64,000 nt of DNA from DAHUXN01 sp963811805. GTDB lineage: Bacteria > Acidobacteriota > Terriglobia > Acidiferrales > UBA7541. Of the stretch, positions 34,090 to 42,281 are shown in pieces. The notes beneath the pieces are model-generated. The model searched no databases. It saw only the letters and a program-made list of their open reading frames with translations, and had not been told where the DNA came from. The translations under genes and the position numbers were made by a program. Position 1 is the stretch's first letter; each line of letters begins with the position of its first letter. The DNA lies in NCBI GenBank assembly GCA_963811805.1, contig CAWESU010000001.1:2852001-2916000 (forward strand). The letters are read 5' to 3'.

Positions 34090-35048
34090 GATACCTGGTG
34101 CGACGCTTCGCTCACGCCATACTGCTGCTGCTGGCGATCTCGGTTTTTTCTTTTGCGTTGTTGCAGTGGGCGCCGGGCAGTTTTTTCGATTCCATACGAC
34201 TAGATCCGCGCATTTCGTCGCAGACCGTAAGCGGGATGCGCGCGGAGTACGGCGTCGACCGGCCATTCGCGATGCGTTATGCGCGATGGATGGGTTCCGT
34301 GCTCAAGGGCGAGATGGGCTTCTCATTTGCGTATGGCACTTCGGTCGGCCCGCTGCTGTGGGCGCGCGCGCGAAACACGCTTTTGTTGACAGGTTCCGCG
34401 ACGTTGCTCGCGTGGCTGCTTGCGATCCCGATTGGCACTTGGGGCGCCGCAAGCAAGGGAACGTGGGGCGACCGGGCGTGTGGAGTGGCGATGTCCACGC
34501 TGCTGACGATTCCTGATCTTCTGCTCGCGCTGATCCTATTGCTGCTTGCGGTGCGCACTGGGTGGTTTCCCACGGGGGGAATGATTTCGACCGGCGTTGA
34601 ACATGCGGATTTTTGGAGCAACGTAGCGGACGTTGCCCACCATTTGATCTTGCCTGCTTTGGCTTTGGCGTTGGCAACGCTGCCGATTTTGGTGCGGCAC
34701 ATTCGCTCGGCGATGATTGATGCGCTGGAGTCGCCATTCATTCGAGCGGCGCGAGGACACGGCATTCCGCGCACGCGCCTGCTCTTTCGTTACGCCCTTC
34801 CGGCCGCCTCAAATCCGCTGATTGCGCTTTTCGGGTTTTCGATTGCCACGATGCTGAGCGGGTCCGTGATTGTCGAAGTGGTATTGAGCTGGCCGGGGCT
34901 CGGCCCGCTGATGGTTCAAGCCATTCTGGCGCGTGACGTCTACGTAGTGATCGGCGTGGTGATGCTGTCTTCGGTGTTTCTGGTTGCGGGCAATCTTGTG
35001 GCGGACGTGTTGCTATTTATGAGCGACCCGCGGATTCGCGTGGAGTGA
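34086..35048 (+). CDS. oligopeptide ABC importer permease 1 (DppB/OppB-like)
   Basis: The product has 320 residues with six membrane helices predicted by eye. YLVRRFAHAILLLLAISVFSF at the start is the classic DppB helix, followed by LLQWAPGSFFD (GD-like loop). The coupling motif for the ATPase is IRAARGHGIPRTRLLFRYAL, an EAA-type loop. It is coupled to its neighbour by a 4-base overlap. Confidence 0.93.
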   Translation: MRYLVRRFAHAILLLLAISVFSFALLQWAPGSFFDSIRLDPRISSQTVSGMRAEYGVDRPFAMRYARWMGSVLKGEMGFSFAYGTSVGPLLWARARNTLLLTGSATLLAWLLAIPIGTWGAASKGTWGDRACGVAMSTLLTIPDLLLALILLLLAVRTGWFPTGGMISTGVEHADFWSNVADVAHHLILPALALALATLPILVRHIRSAMIDALESPFIRAARGHGIPRTRLLFRYALPAASNPLIALFGFSIATMLSGSVIVEVVLSWPGLGPLMVQAILARDVYVVIGVVMLSSVFLVAGNLVADVLLFMSDPRIRVE

Positions 35049-35052
35049 ACGA

Positions 35053-36084
35053 GTGAAGCGAAGATACAAACTCTGGGTGACTTTCGCCGTGCTGGTCGGA
35101 TTTCATGGTGCGATTTTATTCGCTGGATTCTTTGCGCCGTACAGTTTTTCGGCGCAGGATCGCGAAGCGCCTTACGCGCCGCCTTCACACATTCATTTTG
35201 TCGATTCGCACGGGAAATTTCGCGGTCGTCCGTTTGTGTATGGGTTGAAGGATGATCTGCAAAATTACGATTCTTACCGAATAGATTTTCAGCAAATCTA
35301 TCCGCTGCGGTTTTTCGTTCAAGGAGCGCCATACAAGGTTGCAGGCCTGTTTGTTTCGCGCACGCATCTCTTCGGAACCGCCGCGGCGGGCCGCGTTTTT
35401 CTGATGGGCACGGATGGTTATGGGCGCGACCAGTTCTCGCGATTGCTTTATGGCGGGCAAATTTCGCTTGCCGCGGGCTGGATCGCTGCGGCGTTTTCGA
35501 TTCTGTTTGGGGCCATCATCGGCAGTCTTGCGGGATTTTACGGAGGTTGGCTCGATGACGTTCTGATGCGCGGAGGAGAACTCTTTCTGGCGCTGCCGTG
35601 GTTGTATCTTTTATTTGCGGTGCGAGCGGCGCTTCCTTTGCAGGTCGCGCAGTGGCAAGTCTTTTTGTTGCTTGTCGTGGTGATCGGACTGATCGGATGG
35701 GCCCGGCCGGCACGGCTGATTCGCGGAATCGTGTTGAGCGCCAAGGAGCGCAATTTCGTCACCGCGGCGCGGGCTTTCGGCGCGTCGGACGCGTACCTGC
35801 TGCGACGGCACGTTCTTCCGCAGGCCTACGGCGTGATGCTCACGCAGATGACCCTTCTGGTCCCGCAATATATTCTCGCCGAGGTCACGCTGACTTTTCT
35901 CGGCTTGGGCGTCGGCGAGCCGATGCCGAGCTGGGGTAGCCTGCTGGCATCTCTGCAGCAATATTATGTGCTGGCCTCGTATTGGTGGATGTTCTTGCCG
36001 GCGCTGCTGCTGATTCCCGTGTTTCTCGCGTACTATGCCGCCGCCGATGCTCTGCAGGAACGTGTGAAGTCCGTTGCGCTGTAA
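35053..36084 (+). CDS. oligopeptide ABC importer permease 2 (DppC/OppC-like)
   Basis: The product has 343 residues. A first helix at 8-28 is followed by an unusually long periplasmic segment (about 30-125), then LMGTDGYGRDQFSRLLYGGQ, a DppC hallmark, and five more helices. The EAA loop is FVTAARAFGASDAYLLRRHV. The extended external region, longer than in E. coli DppC, contains DSHGKFRGRPFVYGLKDDL, seen in Acidobacteria-type members. The start is a GTG, four bases after the previous stop. Confidence 0.92.
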   Translation: MKRRYKLWVTFAVLVGFHGAILFAGFFAPYSFSAQDREAPYAPPSHIHFVDSHGKFRGRPFVYGLKDDLQNYDSYRIDFQQIYPLRFFVQGAPYKVAGLFVSRTHLFGTAAAGRVFLMGTDGYGRDQFSRLLYGGQISLAAGWIAAAFSILFGAIIGSLAGFYGGWLDDVLMRGGELFLALPWLYLLFAVRAALPLQVAQWQVFLLLVVVIGLIGWARPARLIRGIVLSAKERNFVTAARAFGASDAYLLRRHVLPQAYGVMLTQMTLLVPQYILAEVTLTFLGLGVGEPMPSWGSLLASLQQYYVLASYWWMFLPALLLIPVFLAYYAAADALQERVKSVAL

Positions 36085-36115
36085 AAGCTGACCAATCTCT
36101 GTTAAGAATTCTGAC

Positions 36116-37867
36116 ATGGGCGAAGCCATCCTGAGGAAGTCCGTCGCGGTCTGCCTATTTGCTGTATGTGTGTGCGCTTTCGGCGTGGGGAGCGGGCGGG
36201 CGGCGCAGGGCAAAGAAGACCTGATGGTCACGAGCAATGCGCCCGGACGATTCGGCGGGAGCATCACAGTTGCGGTGCGCTCGGACCCGAAAACTCTGAA
36301 CCCCGTTCTGGCCGTGGACGAGGCCACGCGCGAAATTATCGATTGCATGAACGCGGACCTAATTCATATCAATCGCGAAACGCAACAAACGGAGGCGGCG
36401 CTGGCCAAATCCTGGAGCGTTTCACACGACGGCATGACGTATACCTTGCACCTGCGGCGCGGGGTGCGGTTTTCCGACGGCCAACCGTTCACGGCCGACG
36501 ATGTCGTGTTCAGTTTTCAACTGTACTTGGACGAAAAGATTCATTCGTCGCAGCGCGATTTGCTGGTTATCGGCGGCAAGCCGATTTTCGTGGAGAAGAT
36601 CGACGATTACACGGTGCGGTTTCAGTTGGCCCAGCCCTACGCTGCGGCCGAACGGATTTTCGACGGGCTCGCCATTCTTCCGAAGCATCTTCTCGAGAGC
36701 GCCTACAAGAGCGGCACGTTCGCACAATCATGGGGCGTTTCAATGCCGCCGAGCCAGTTCGCGGGACTCGGGCCGTTTCGCCTAAAGGAATACGTGCCGG
36801 GCCAGCACATTGTTCTCGAGCGGAATCCTTATTACTGGAAGGCGGATCGCCAAGGGCACCGGCTGCCGTATATCGACGAACTCGTGTTTCTGTTCGTTCC
36901 CAGCGAAGACGCGCAGGTGATTCGTTTCCAGGCGGGAGACACCGACCTGCTGAGTCGCTTCAGCGCTGAAAATTTCGCAGTGCTGCAAAGAGAGCAGGCA
37001 GCCAAAGGGTACAAGCTGGAAGACATGGGGCCGGGGCTCGAATACAATTTTCTGTTTTTCAATCTCAACGATCTGACTGGCAAGAATCTTCCGCAGATTG
37101 CGCAAAAGCAAGCGTGGTTTCAAGATTTGCGTTTTCGCCAGGCAATTTCGGCCGCGATCGATCGTGAGGGAATTGTTCGCCTGGTGTACAACGGCCGCGC
37201 AACACCGCTCTGGAGCCAGGTGACGCCCGGAAACAAAATGTGGGTGGACGCATCGCTCGCGCATCCTTCGCAGTCACTGGATCATGCGCGCGAACTGCTC
37301 AAAAGCGCAGGCTTCTCATGGAACAGCGCCGGGAGCTTAATGGATTCGCACGGTCAGCCGGTGGAGTTTTCCATCCTCACCAGTTCGTCCAATGCCGAAC
37401 GCATGAAAATGGCCACGCTCATTCAGGCCGACCTCACGCAGCTGGGAATGAATGTACACGTGGTGTCGCTGGATTTTGGCGCGATGGTGGACAGGCTGCT
37501 CAACAGTTTCGATTACGAAGCAGCGATGATGGGCTTGGCGAGCGGCGATGCCGATCCCACGTCGGAGATGAACGTTTGGTTGTCCAGCGGCGGCACGCAC
37601 CTGTGGGATTTGACGGAATCGAAGCCGGCGACCCCCTGGGAAGCACAAATGGACCAGCTCATGAACGAGCAGCTCATCACCCTGAATTATGCGCGGCGCA
37701 AGCATCTTTACGATCAGGTGCAGGAAATTGTGGCGCAGGATCTGCCGGTGATCTGCCTGGCGAGCCCGCATATTCTGATCGGGGCTAAGGATCGCATCGG
37801 AAATTTTCACCCGGCGATCCTTGCGCCCTATGCTCTGTGGAACGTCGAAGAGCTTTATGTTCAGTAG
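36116..37867 (+). CDS. oligopeptide ABC importer substrate-binding protein (DppA/OppA-like, SBP_bac_5)
   Basis: The product has 583 residues. An N-terminal signal peptide (VAVCLFAVCVCAFGVGSG) directs it out; the Cys in it is not a clear lipobox. Family motifs: DPKTLNPVLAVDEATREI, LAKSWSVSHDGMTYTLHLR, GVRFSDGQPFTADDVVFSF, and GPFRLKEYVPGQHIVLERN with NPYYW. It completes a five-gene importer in the order ATPase-ATPase-permease-permease-binding protein. The stop is 42 bases before the sigma-factor gene, so read-through into that set is possible. Confidence 0.93.
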   Translation: MGEAILRKSVAVCLFAVCVCAFGVGSGRAAQGKEDLMVTSNAPGRFGGSITVAVRSDPKTLNPVLAVDEATREIIDCMNADLIHINRETQQTEAALAKSWSVSHDGMTYTLHLRRGVRFSDGQPFTADDVVFSFQLYLDEKIHSSQRDLLVIGGKPIFVEKIDDYTVRFQLAQPYAAAERIFDGLAILPKHLLESAYKSGTFAQSWGVSMPPSQFAGLGPFRLKEYVPGQHIVLERNPYYWKADRQGHRLPYIDELVFLFVPSEDAQVIRFQAGDTDLLSRFSAENFAVLQREQAAKGYKLEDMGPGLEYNFLFFNLNDLTGKNLPQIAQKQAWFQDLRFRQAISAAIDREGIVRLVYNGRATPLWSQVTPGNKMWVDASLAHPSQSLDHARELLKSAGFSWNSAGSLMDSHGQPVEFSILTSSSNAERMKMATLIQADLTQLGMNVHVVSLDFGAMVDRLLNSFDYEAAMMGLASGDADPTSEMNVWLSSGGTHLWDLTESKPATPWEAQMDQLMNEQLITLNYARRKHLYDQVQEIVAQDLPVICLASPHILIGAKDRIGNFHPAILAPYALWNVEELYVQ

Positions 37868-37909
37868 ATCGCGAGACTAGGGCAGGCCGTGCGCCAAAGG
37901 ACGTCAGCG

Positions 37910-38476
37910 ATGATGGAAGGCGCTCCCGTTTGGACGGACACGCGGCTCGTAAAGGAATGCCTGCGCGGCAGCGAAGCAGCGTGGTCGGCGCTGATCGACA
38001 AGTACAAGAACCTCATCTTCTCGATTCCCATCAAGTACGGTTTCTCCAGCGATGACGCCACAGATATTTTCCAGGCGGTTTGCGTAGAGCTTCTTTCCGA
38101 ACTTCCAAAACTGCGAAAACCGAAAGCTCTGCCGAAATGGATCATGCAAGTTGCGGCGCACAAATGCTTCCATCACAAGCGACAGTTGCAAAGAACGGAA
38201 GCACGCGAACCGGATGATGATTCGTTCGAAACAAGCGTTCCGGCGCGCGCCGAAGGAATCTTGCGCGAGGCAGAGAAGGAACAATCGCTGAGGGATGCCG
38301 TATCGGAGCTTCCGCCGCGGTGCCGGCGATTGATTCAGATGCTGTTTTTCGAAGAACCGCCGCGCCCCTACCAGCAGCTTGCTGTGGAGCTCGGCCTCTC
38401 CACCGGATCGATCGGGTTCATTCGCCAGCGCTGCTTGGAACGCCTGCGCAAGCGCCTCAGCGAAGTGGGCTTCTAG
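37910..38476 (+). CDS. ECF-type RNA polymerase sigma factor
   Basis: The product is about 188 residues. Region 2: LVKECLRGSEAAWSALIDKY, ending in the -10-binding DDATDIFQAVCVELLSELPKL. Region 4: LPPRCRRLIQMLFFEEPPRP then YQQLAVELGLSTGSIGFIR, the -35-binding helix-turn-helix. No C-terminal extension. AAAGGA at 37896-37901 lies 8 bases before the ATG at 37910; an in-frame GTG seven codons earlier is possible. No typical membrane anti-sigma follows. Instead the last base of its stop codon is the first base of the TPR-CHAT gene. A zinc protein at 41482 may be its regulator. Confidence 0.88.
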   Translation: MMEGAPVWTDTRLVKECLRGSEAAWSALIDKYKNLIFSIPIKYGFSSDDATDIFQAVCVELLSELPKLRKPKALPKWIMQVAAHKCFHHKRQLQRTEAREPDDDSFETSVPARAEGILREAEKEQSLRDAVSELPPRCRRLIQMLFFEEPPRPYQQLAVELGLSTGSIGFIRQRCLERLRKRLSEVGF

Positions 38477-41352
38477 TGGCTCAACGGAAAAAGACAGGAT
38501 CGCTTCCAGCAAAATTGGTTTCGGATTTGTCGAAGCTTGCCGATGACGCGAGCCGCGCACGCTATCTTACTGGCCATCCGAAGCTTTGCAGCGCGGGCGT
38601 CGCTCAGCAGTTGAATGAAATCGTGCGAACGAAGCTGCGAGCGGACACTCGAGAAGCGCTTTCCTTGGCCGAGGTCGCTGTTGCCATCGCGCGCAAGTCG
38701 CGCGACCGCGAGACCTTAGGGCGGACGCTACGCTCCAAGGCGAACGCGCTGTACATGATTGGCGATAATCAGCGGGCGCTGGAGTTTCACGCTCAAGCCA
38801 TCGAAATATTTCGCAAAATGGGCAACGCGCAGGAAGAAGCCCGCACGCTGATTCCCTCGATTCAACCATTTATTTTGCTTGGCGAATACGACCGGGCTTT
38901 CGCCGCGGCTGGCGACGCCAAAGCAATCCTCGAGCGCCTCGAAGACAAGCAGCGCCTGGGCCATCTGGAAATCAACGTTGGGAATATTTATCACCGGCAA
39001 GATCGATTTGAAGAGGGCCTGGCTTGCTACGAGCGCGCGTACGAAACGCTGTTGCCGCTTCGGGACGCGGAGGGGCTTGCTGTGGCGCTCTACAACATGT
39101 CTGTGTGTTTGATTACGCTCAATGACTTTCCGCGCGCCTTGGCGACATACCAGCGGGCGCGCGCAATGTGCGTTCAGCACCAGATGACGCTGCTGGTGAC
39201 GCAGGCTGATTACAACATCGCATACCTCTACTACCTTCGCGGTGAATACAACCGCTCCATCGAAATGCTCCGCGCGACGCGCAAGAAGTGCGAAGAGAAC
39301 GGCGACGCGCATGTGTTGGCGCTGTGTTACCTGGACTTGTCGGAGATTTATCTCGAACTAAATTTGAGCGCGGAAGCGCAAGAAGTGGCTCACGAAGGAT
39401 ATTTGCGATTCCAAAAACTCGGCATGGGCTATGAGGAGGCGAAGTGCCAGGCCAACGAAGCGATGGCTTTGAGCCAGCTAGGAAAGGCGCTCCGCGCCGT
39501 CGAATTGTTCGATCAGGCGCGCGTGAAGTTTGTTCGCGAAAAAAATCTGGTCTGGCCATGGCTGATCGACCTCTACGAAGCTCTGGTGCTATACAACGAG
39601 GGACGTTTGTTTGAATCGCGGCGCCTCTGTTCGCGCGCTGCAGGATTCTTCGAAACTTCGTTCCTTCCCGGCAAAGCAGTGCTGTGCCAATTGCTTCTGG
39701 CGCGGCTTTCACTGCGCACGGGTGACCTCACGGTTGCACGCGCGGAGTGTGAAAAAGCGCTGGGCCGTTTGGCTTCTTTGGAAACGCCGGCGGTGCGGTA
39801 CCAGGCGGAGTTCCTGATGGGCCAGCTTCAGCAGGCTGCGGACAACCGGCCGGGCGCCTACGACTCGTACCAAAAAGCGCGAGCTGCTCTGGAAGCGCTG
39901 CGAAGCGCCCTCCGCGGCGAAGAGCTGAAAATCGCCTTTATGAAGAACCGGCTCGAAGTCTACGAGCGCTTGGCGGAGCTTTGTTTGAACGACGATGCAA
40001 GAGAGGGCGCTGCGGAGGAATCGTTTGGGTACATGGAGATGGCCAAATCTCGAAGCTTGGCGGAACTGCTCGTGCATCATGCGCAAGCAATTCCTGCCAC
40101 GGATGCGGGACAAAGCGGTCTGGTGCGCCGCATCCGCGAAATGCGCGAAGAACTAAACTGGTATTACCGCCGGTTGGAGCAAGAGCAACTGCGCGCTACC
40201 GATCCCTCGCCGCAGCGCATCGAGGCCCTCCAGAAACAAGCCCTCGCGCACGAGAATGAACTCTTGCGCGCTGTGCGCGAGCTTCCCACGCCGGAGACAG
40301 CGTTGGCGCTGAACCAGCAGCAGACATTGGCTTCCCTGGAAACGATTCGCGCCAGCATGCCCACGGGAACCGCGCTCGTCGAATATTTCGCCATCAAGGA
40401 TGAGTTTGTCGCCGCCGTACTTACCTGCGAAAAGCTGGATATCGTCACGCTCACTCCTGTCTCGCGCGTCGTGAACCTGCTGCGCATGCTCCATTTCCAG
40501 ATGTCCAAGTTTCAACTTGGCGCGGCGTATACGCGGGAATTCGAAAGGCCTTTGCTGGATGCGGCGCGGGCGCATTTGGGCGAGCTGCACCAGGAGTTGA
40601 TGGCTCCGTTGCGCGACCACCTGGGCGCGCGCCACTTGGTCATGGTGCCTCACGGTGTTTTGCACTACTTGCCATTTCATGCGCTGTTTGACGGCGAGCG
40701 CTACTTAATCGATTCGCACACGATCTCATACGCGCCCAGCGCCACGATTTTCGCTCTCTGCCAGCAGAAAGCATCCGTCGCGCGCGGAGCGCCTCTGGTG
40801 TTGGGCATCCCCGACGCCCAGGCGCCTCTTATTTTGGATGAAGCCAAATCCGTGGCGAGGACATTGGCGAACGCCGAGCTGGTCTTAGGGAGCGCAGCGA
40901 ACGAGCAGGTGTTGCGAACGAAGGGACTGCACAGCCGTCTGATTCATGTCGCCACCCACGGCACGTTTCGGCAGGACAACCCAATGTTCTCAGGAATCCG
41001 GCTCGGTGGCGCATATTTGAGCCTCTACGATCTGTACCAACTGAAACTCGAGGCTGACCTGGTCACGTTGAGCGGCTGCGCCACCGGTCTGAACGTGATC
41101 ACTGCGGGCGACGAACTGCTGGGGCTGATTCGCGGCTTGCTGTATGCAGGCGCTCGATCGCTTCTCTTGAGCCTGTGGAACGTTCACGACCAGAGCACCG
41201 CTGAATTCATGGGTCAATTCTACAAGCGCTATCAGGCCGGCACGAACAAGGCAGCAGCGTTGCGCGAAACCATGCAAGACCTGCGCGGGCGATACCCTCA
41301 CCCTTACTACTGGGCGCCTTTTGTCCTCATTGGCAAGGTTTCGCCCTACTAG
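38476..41352 (+). CDS. TPR-CHAT caspase-like protease
   Basis: The product is about 958 residues. Residues ~50-560 are tandem TPR repeats (for example NIYHRQDRFEEGLACYERAY), for protein binding. A coiled region (~590-660) follows. The C-terminal CHAT domain (~660-958) has MVPHGVLHYLPFHALFDG, the catalytic His828 in HVATHG and Cys868 in LSGCATG, then LLYAGARSLLLSLWNVHD. Family knowledge: CHAT proteins are caspase/separase-like cysteine peptidases, several acting as switches in bacterial immunity (TPR-CHAT of type III-E CRISPR) or gasdermin activation. GTG at 38476 shares one base with the sigma-factor stop (TAGTG). There is no signal peptide, so it is cytoplasmic. Confidence 0.93.
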   Translation: MAQRKKTGSLPAKLVSDLSKLADDASRARYLTGHPKLCSAGVAQQLNEIVRTKLRADTREALSLAEVAVAIARKSRDRETLGRTLRSKANALYMIGDNQRALEFHAQAIEIFRKMGNAQEEARTLIPSIQPFILLGEYDRAFAAAGDAKAILERLEDKQRLGHLEINVGNIYHRQDRFEEGLACYERAYETLLPLRDAEGLAVALYNMSVCLITLNDFPRALATYQRARAMCVQHQMTLLVTQADYNIAYLYYLRGEYNRSIEMLRATRKKCEENGDAHVLALCYLDLSEIYLELNLSAEAQEVAHEGYLRFQKLGMGYEEAKCQANEAMALSQLGKALRAVELFDQARVKFVREKNLVWPWLIDLYEALVLYNEGRLFESRRLCSRAAGFFETSFLPGKAVLCQLLLARLSLRTGDLTVARAECEKALGRLASLETPAVRYQAEFLMGQLQQAADNRPGAYDSYQKARAALEALRSALRGEELKIAFMKNRLEVYERLAELCLNDDAREGAAEESFGYMEMAKSRSLAELLVHHAQAIPATDAGQSGLVRRIREMREELNWYYRRLEQEQLRATDPSPQRIEALQKQALAHENELLRAVRELPTPETALALNQQQTLASLETIRASMPTGTALVEYFAIKDEFVAAVLTCEKLDIVTLTPVSRVVNLLRMLHFQMSKFQLGAAYTREFERPLLDAARAHLGELHQELMAPLRDHLGARHLVMVPHGVLHYLPFHALFDGERYLIDSHTISYAPSATIFALCQQKASVARGAPLVLGIPDAQAPLILDEAKSVARTLANAELVLGSAANEQVLRTKGLHSRLIHVATHGTFRQDNPMFSGIRLGGAYLSLYDLYQLKLEADLVTLSGCATGLNVITAGDELLGLIRGLLYAGARSLLLSLWNVHDQSTAEFMGQFYKRYQAGTNKAAALRETMQDLRGRYPHPYYWAPFVLIGKVSPY

Positions 41353-41481
41353 GGGCCATAAATATTCTACCCGCCCTATATTTTTTCCGTAGGGCAATAC
41401 CCTTATAGATAGGCAGGGAATGAGGGGCGGCGGGCCAAGCGATTGGCAGCGCTGGATTTGCAAATTTTCGGGGGGAGGAAG

Positions 41482-42177
41482 ATGAAACATTTTTCATTGA
41501 CGGAGTGGGCCGATTTCGCCCGAGAAGTCGTCGATAGCGACAGGAAAGAGGCAATGCAAGCACATCTTGACGGCTGCTGTAAGCAGTGCAGCGAGGTGCT
41601 AGGGACCTGGGTGCGCGTCCGCGAAGTTGCCGGGCGTGAGCGCTCTTACGAACCACCGGAGGGCACAACGCGAACCGCAAAGAGCCTCTTGGCCATACAC
41701 GGCCGGCCGCGAAAGGCGTCGGTCGTAAAGCTGCTATTTGATAGCTTTCAAAACCCGGTGACGGCTGGCGTCCGATCGACGGCAACTACCACTCGGCAAA
41801 TGCTTTACGGCGTCGGAACCTATCGAATCGACCTGCGGATGGAGCCGCAGATGGACTCGGACAAAGTATCACTGGTAGGACAGGTCCTGAACGCGGCTGA
41901 TCCAGTAAAGGCCGGTTCTCAGGCCACCGTCACGCTCTTGCGCGGCAGGAAGGTCTTGGCTCATTCGCAGACCAACGCCCTTGGTGAGTTTCAATTGGAA
42001 TGCTCTCTGGAGGGGCAGCTCCAATTGTTGTTCGCTTTGCCTCGGGCGCGGGACATTAGGATTCCCTTGCTGGTGCCTTCTGTATCCGCTTTGACGGGGA
42101 ATCTGGAATCAGTTGATTCTAAGGTCTTTAACGAAATGATGGCTCGAAAGAACCGAAGTACTAGGAAAGTCGAATAG
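41482..42177 (+). CDS. anti-sigma-like zinc-finger protein with beta-sandwich domain, soluble
   Basis: The product has 231 residues. The N-terminus resembles a zinc-binding anti-sigma domain: His28, Cys32, Cys33 and Cys36 in HLDGCCKQC, a one-residue variant of H-x3-C-x2-C. Residues ~125-200 form a carboxypeptidase-regulatory/Ig-like beta-sandwich (SLVGQVLNAADPVKAGSQ, TNALGEFQLECSLEG). There is no membrane helix, unlike most ECF anti-sigma factors, so a cytosolic sensor is implied. GGGAGGAA ends one base before the ATG at 41482, an unusually short spacing. The upstream 129-base gap holds a GCCCTA/TAGGGC hairpin (41373-41395). Pairing with the 37910 sigma factor is inference. Confidence 0.75.
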   Translation: MKHFSLTEWADFAREVVDSDRKEAMQAHLDGCCKQCSEVLGTWVRVREVAGRERSYEPPEGTTRTAKSLLAIHGRPRKASVVKLLFDSFQNPVTAGVRSTATTTRQMLYGVGTYRIDLRMEPQMDSDKVSLVGQVLNAADPVKAGSQATVTLLRGRKVLAHSQTNALGEFQLECSLEGQLQLLFALPRARDIRIPLLVPSVSALTGNLESVDSKVFNEMMARKNRSTRKVE

Positions 42178-42281
42178 ATTTTCAGGTGCCGAAATCGTCC
42201 GCCCGTACTATTGAGCGGTTCGTTGGTGGTAGCCAGACTAGAACCTCTCAGCGGGTGATTCGGCCAAAGGAGCAGGCGACC

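Noticed and set aside
41373..41395. GCCCTA/TAGGGC hairpin as a terminator after the CHAT gene
   Set aside because: Six-base stem and T-run inside the loop rather than after it; it does not fit an intrinsic terminator, so it gives no reason to split the operon.
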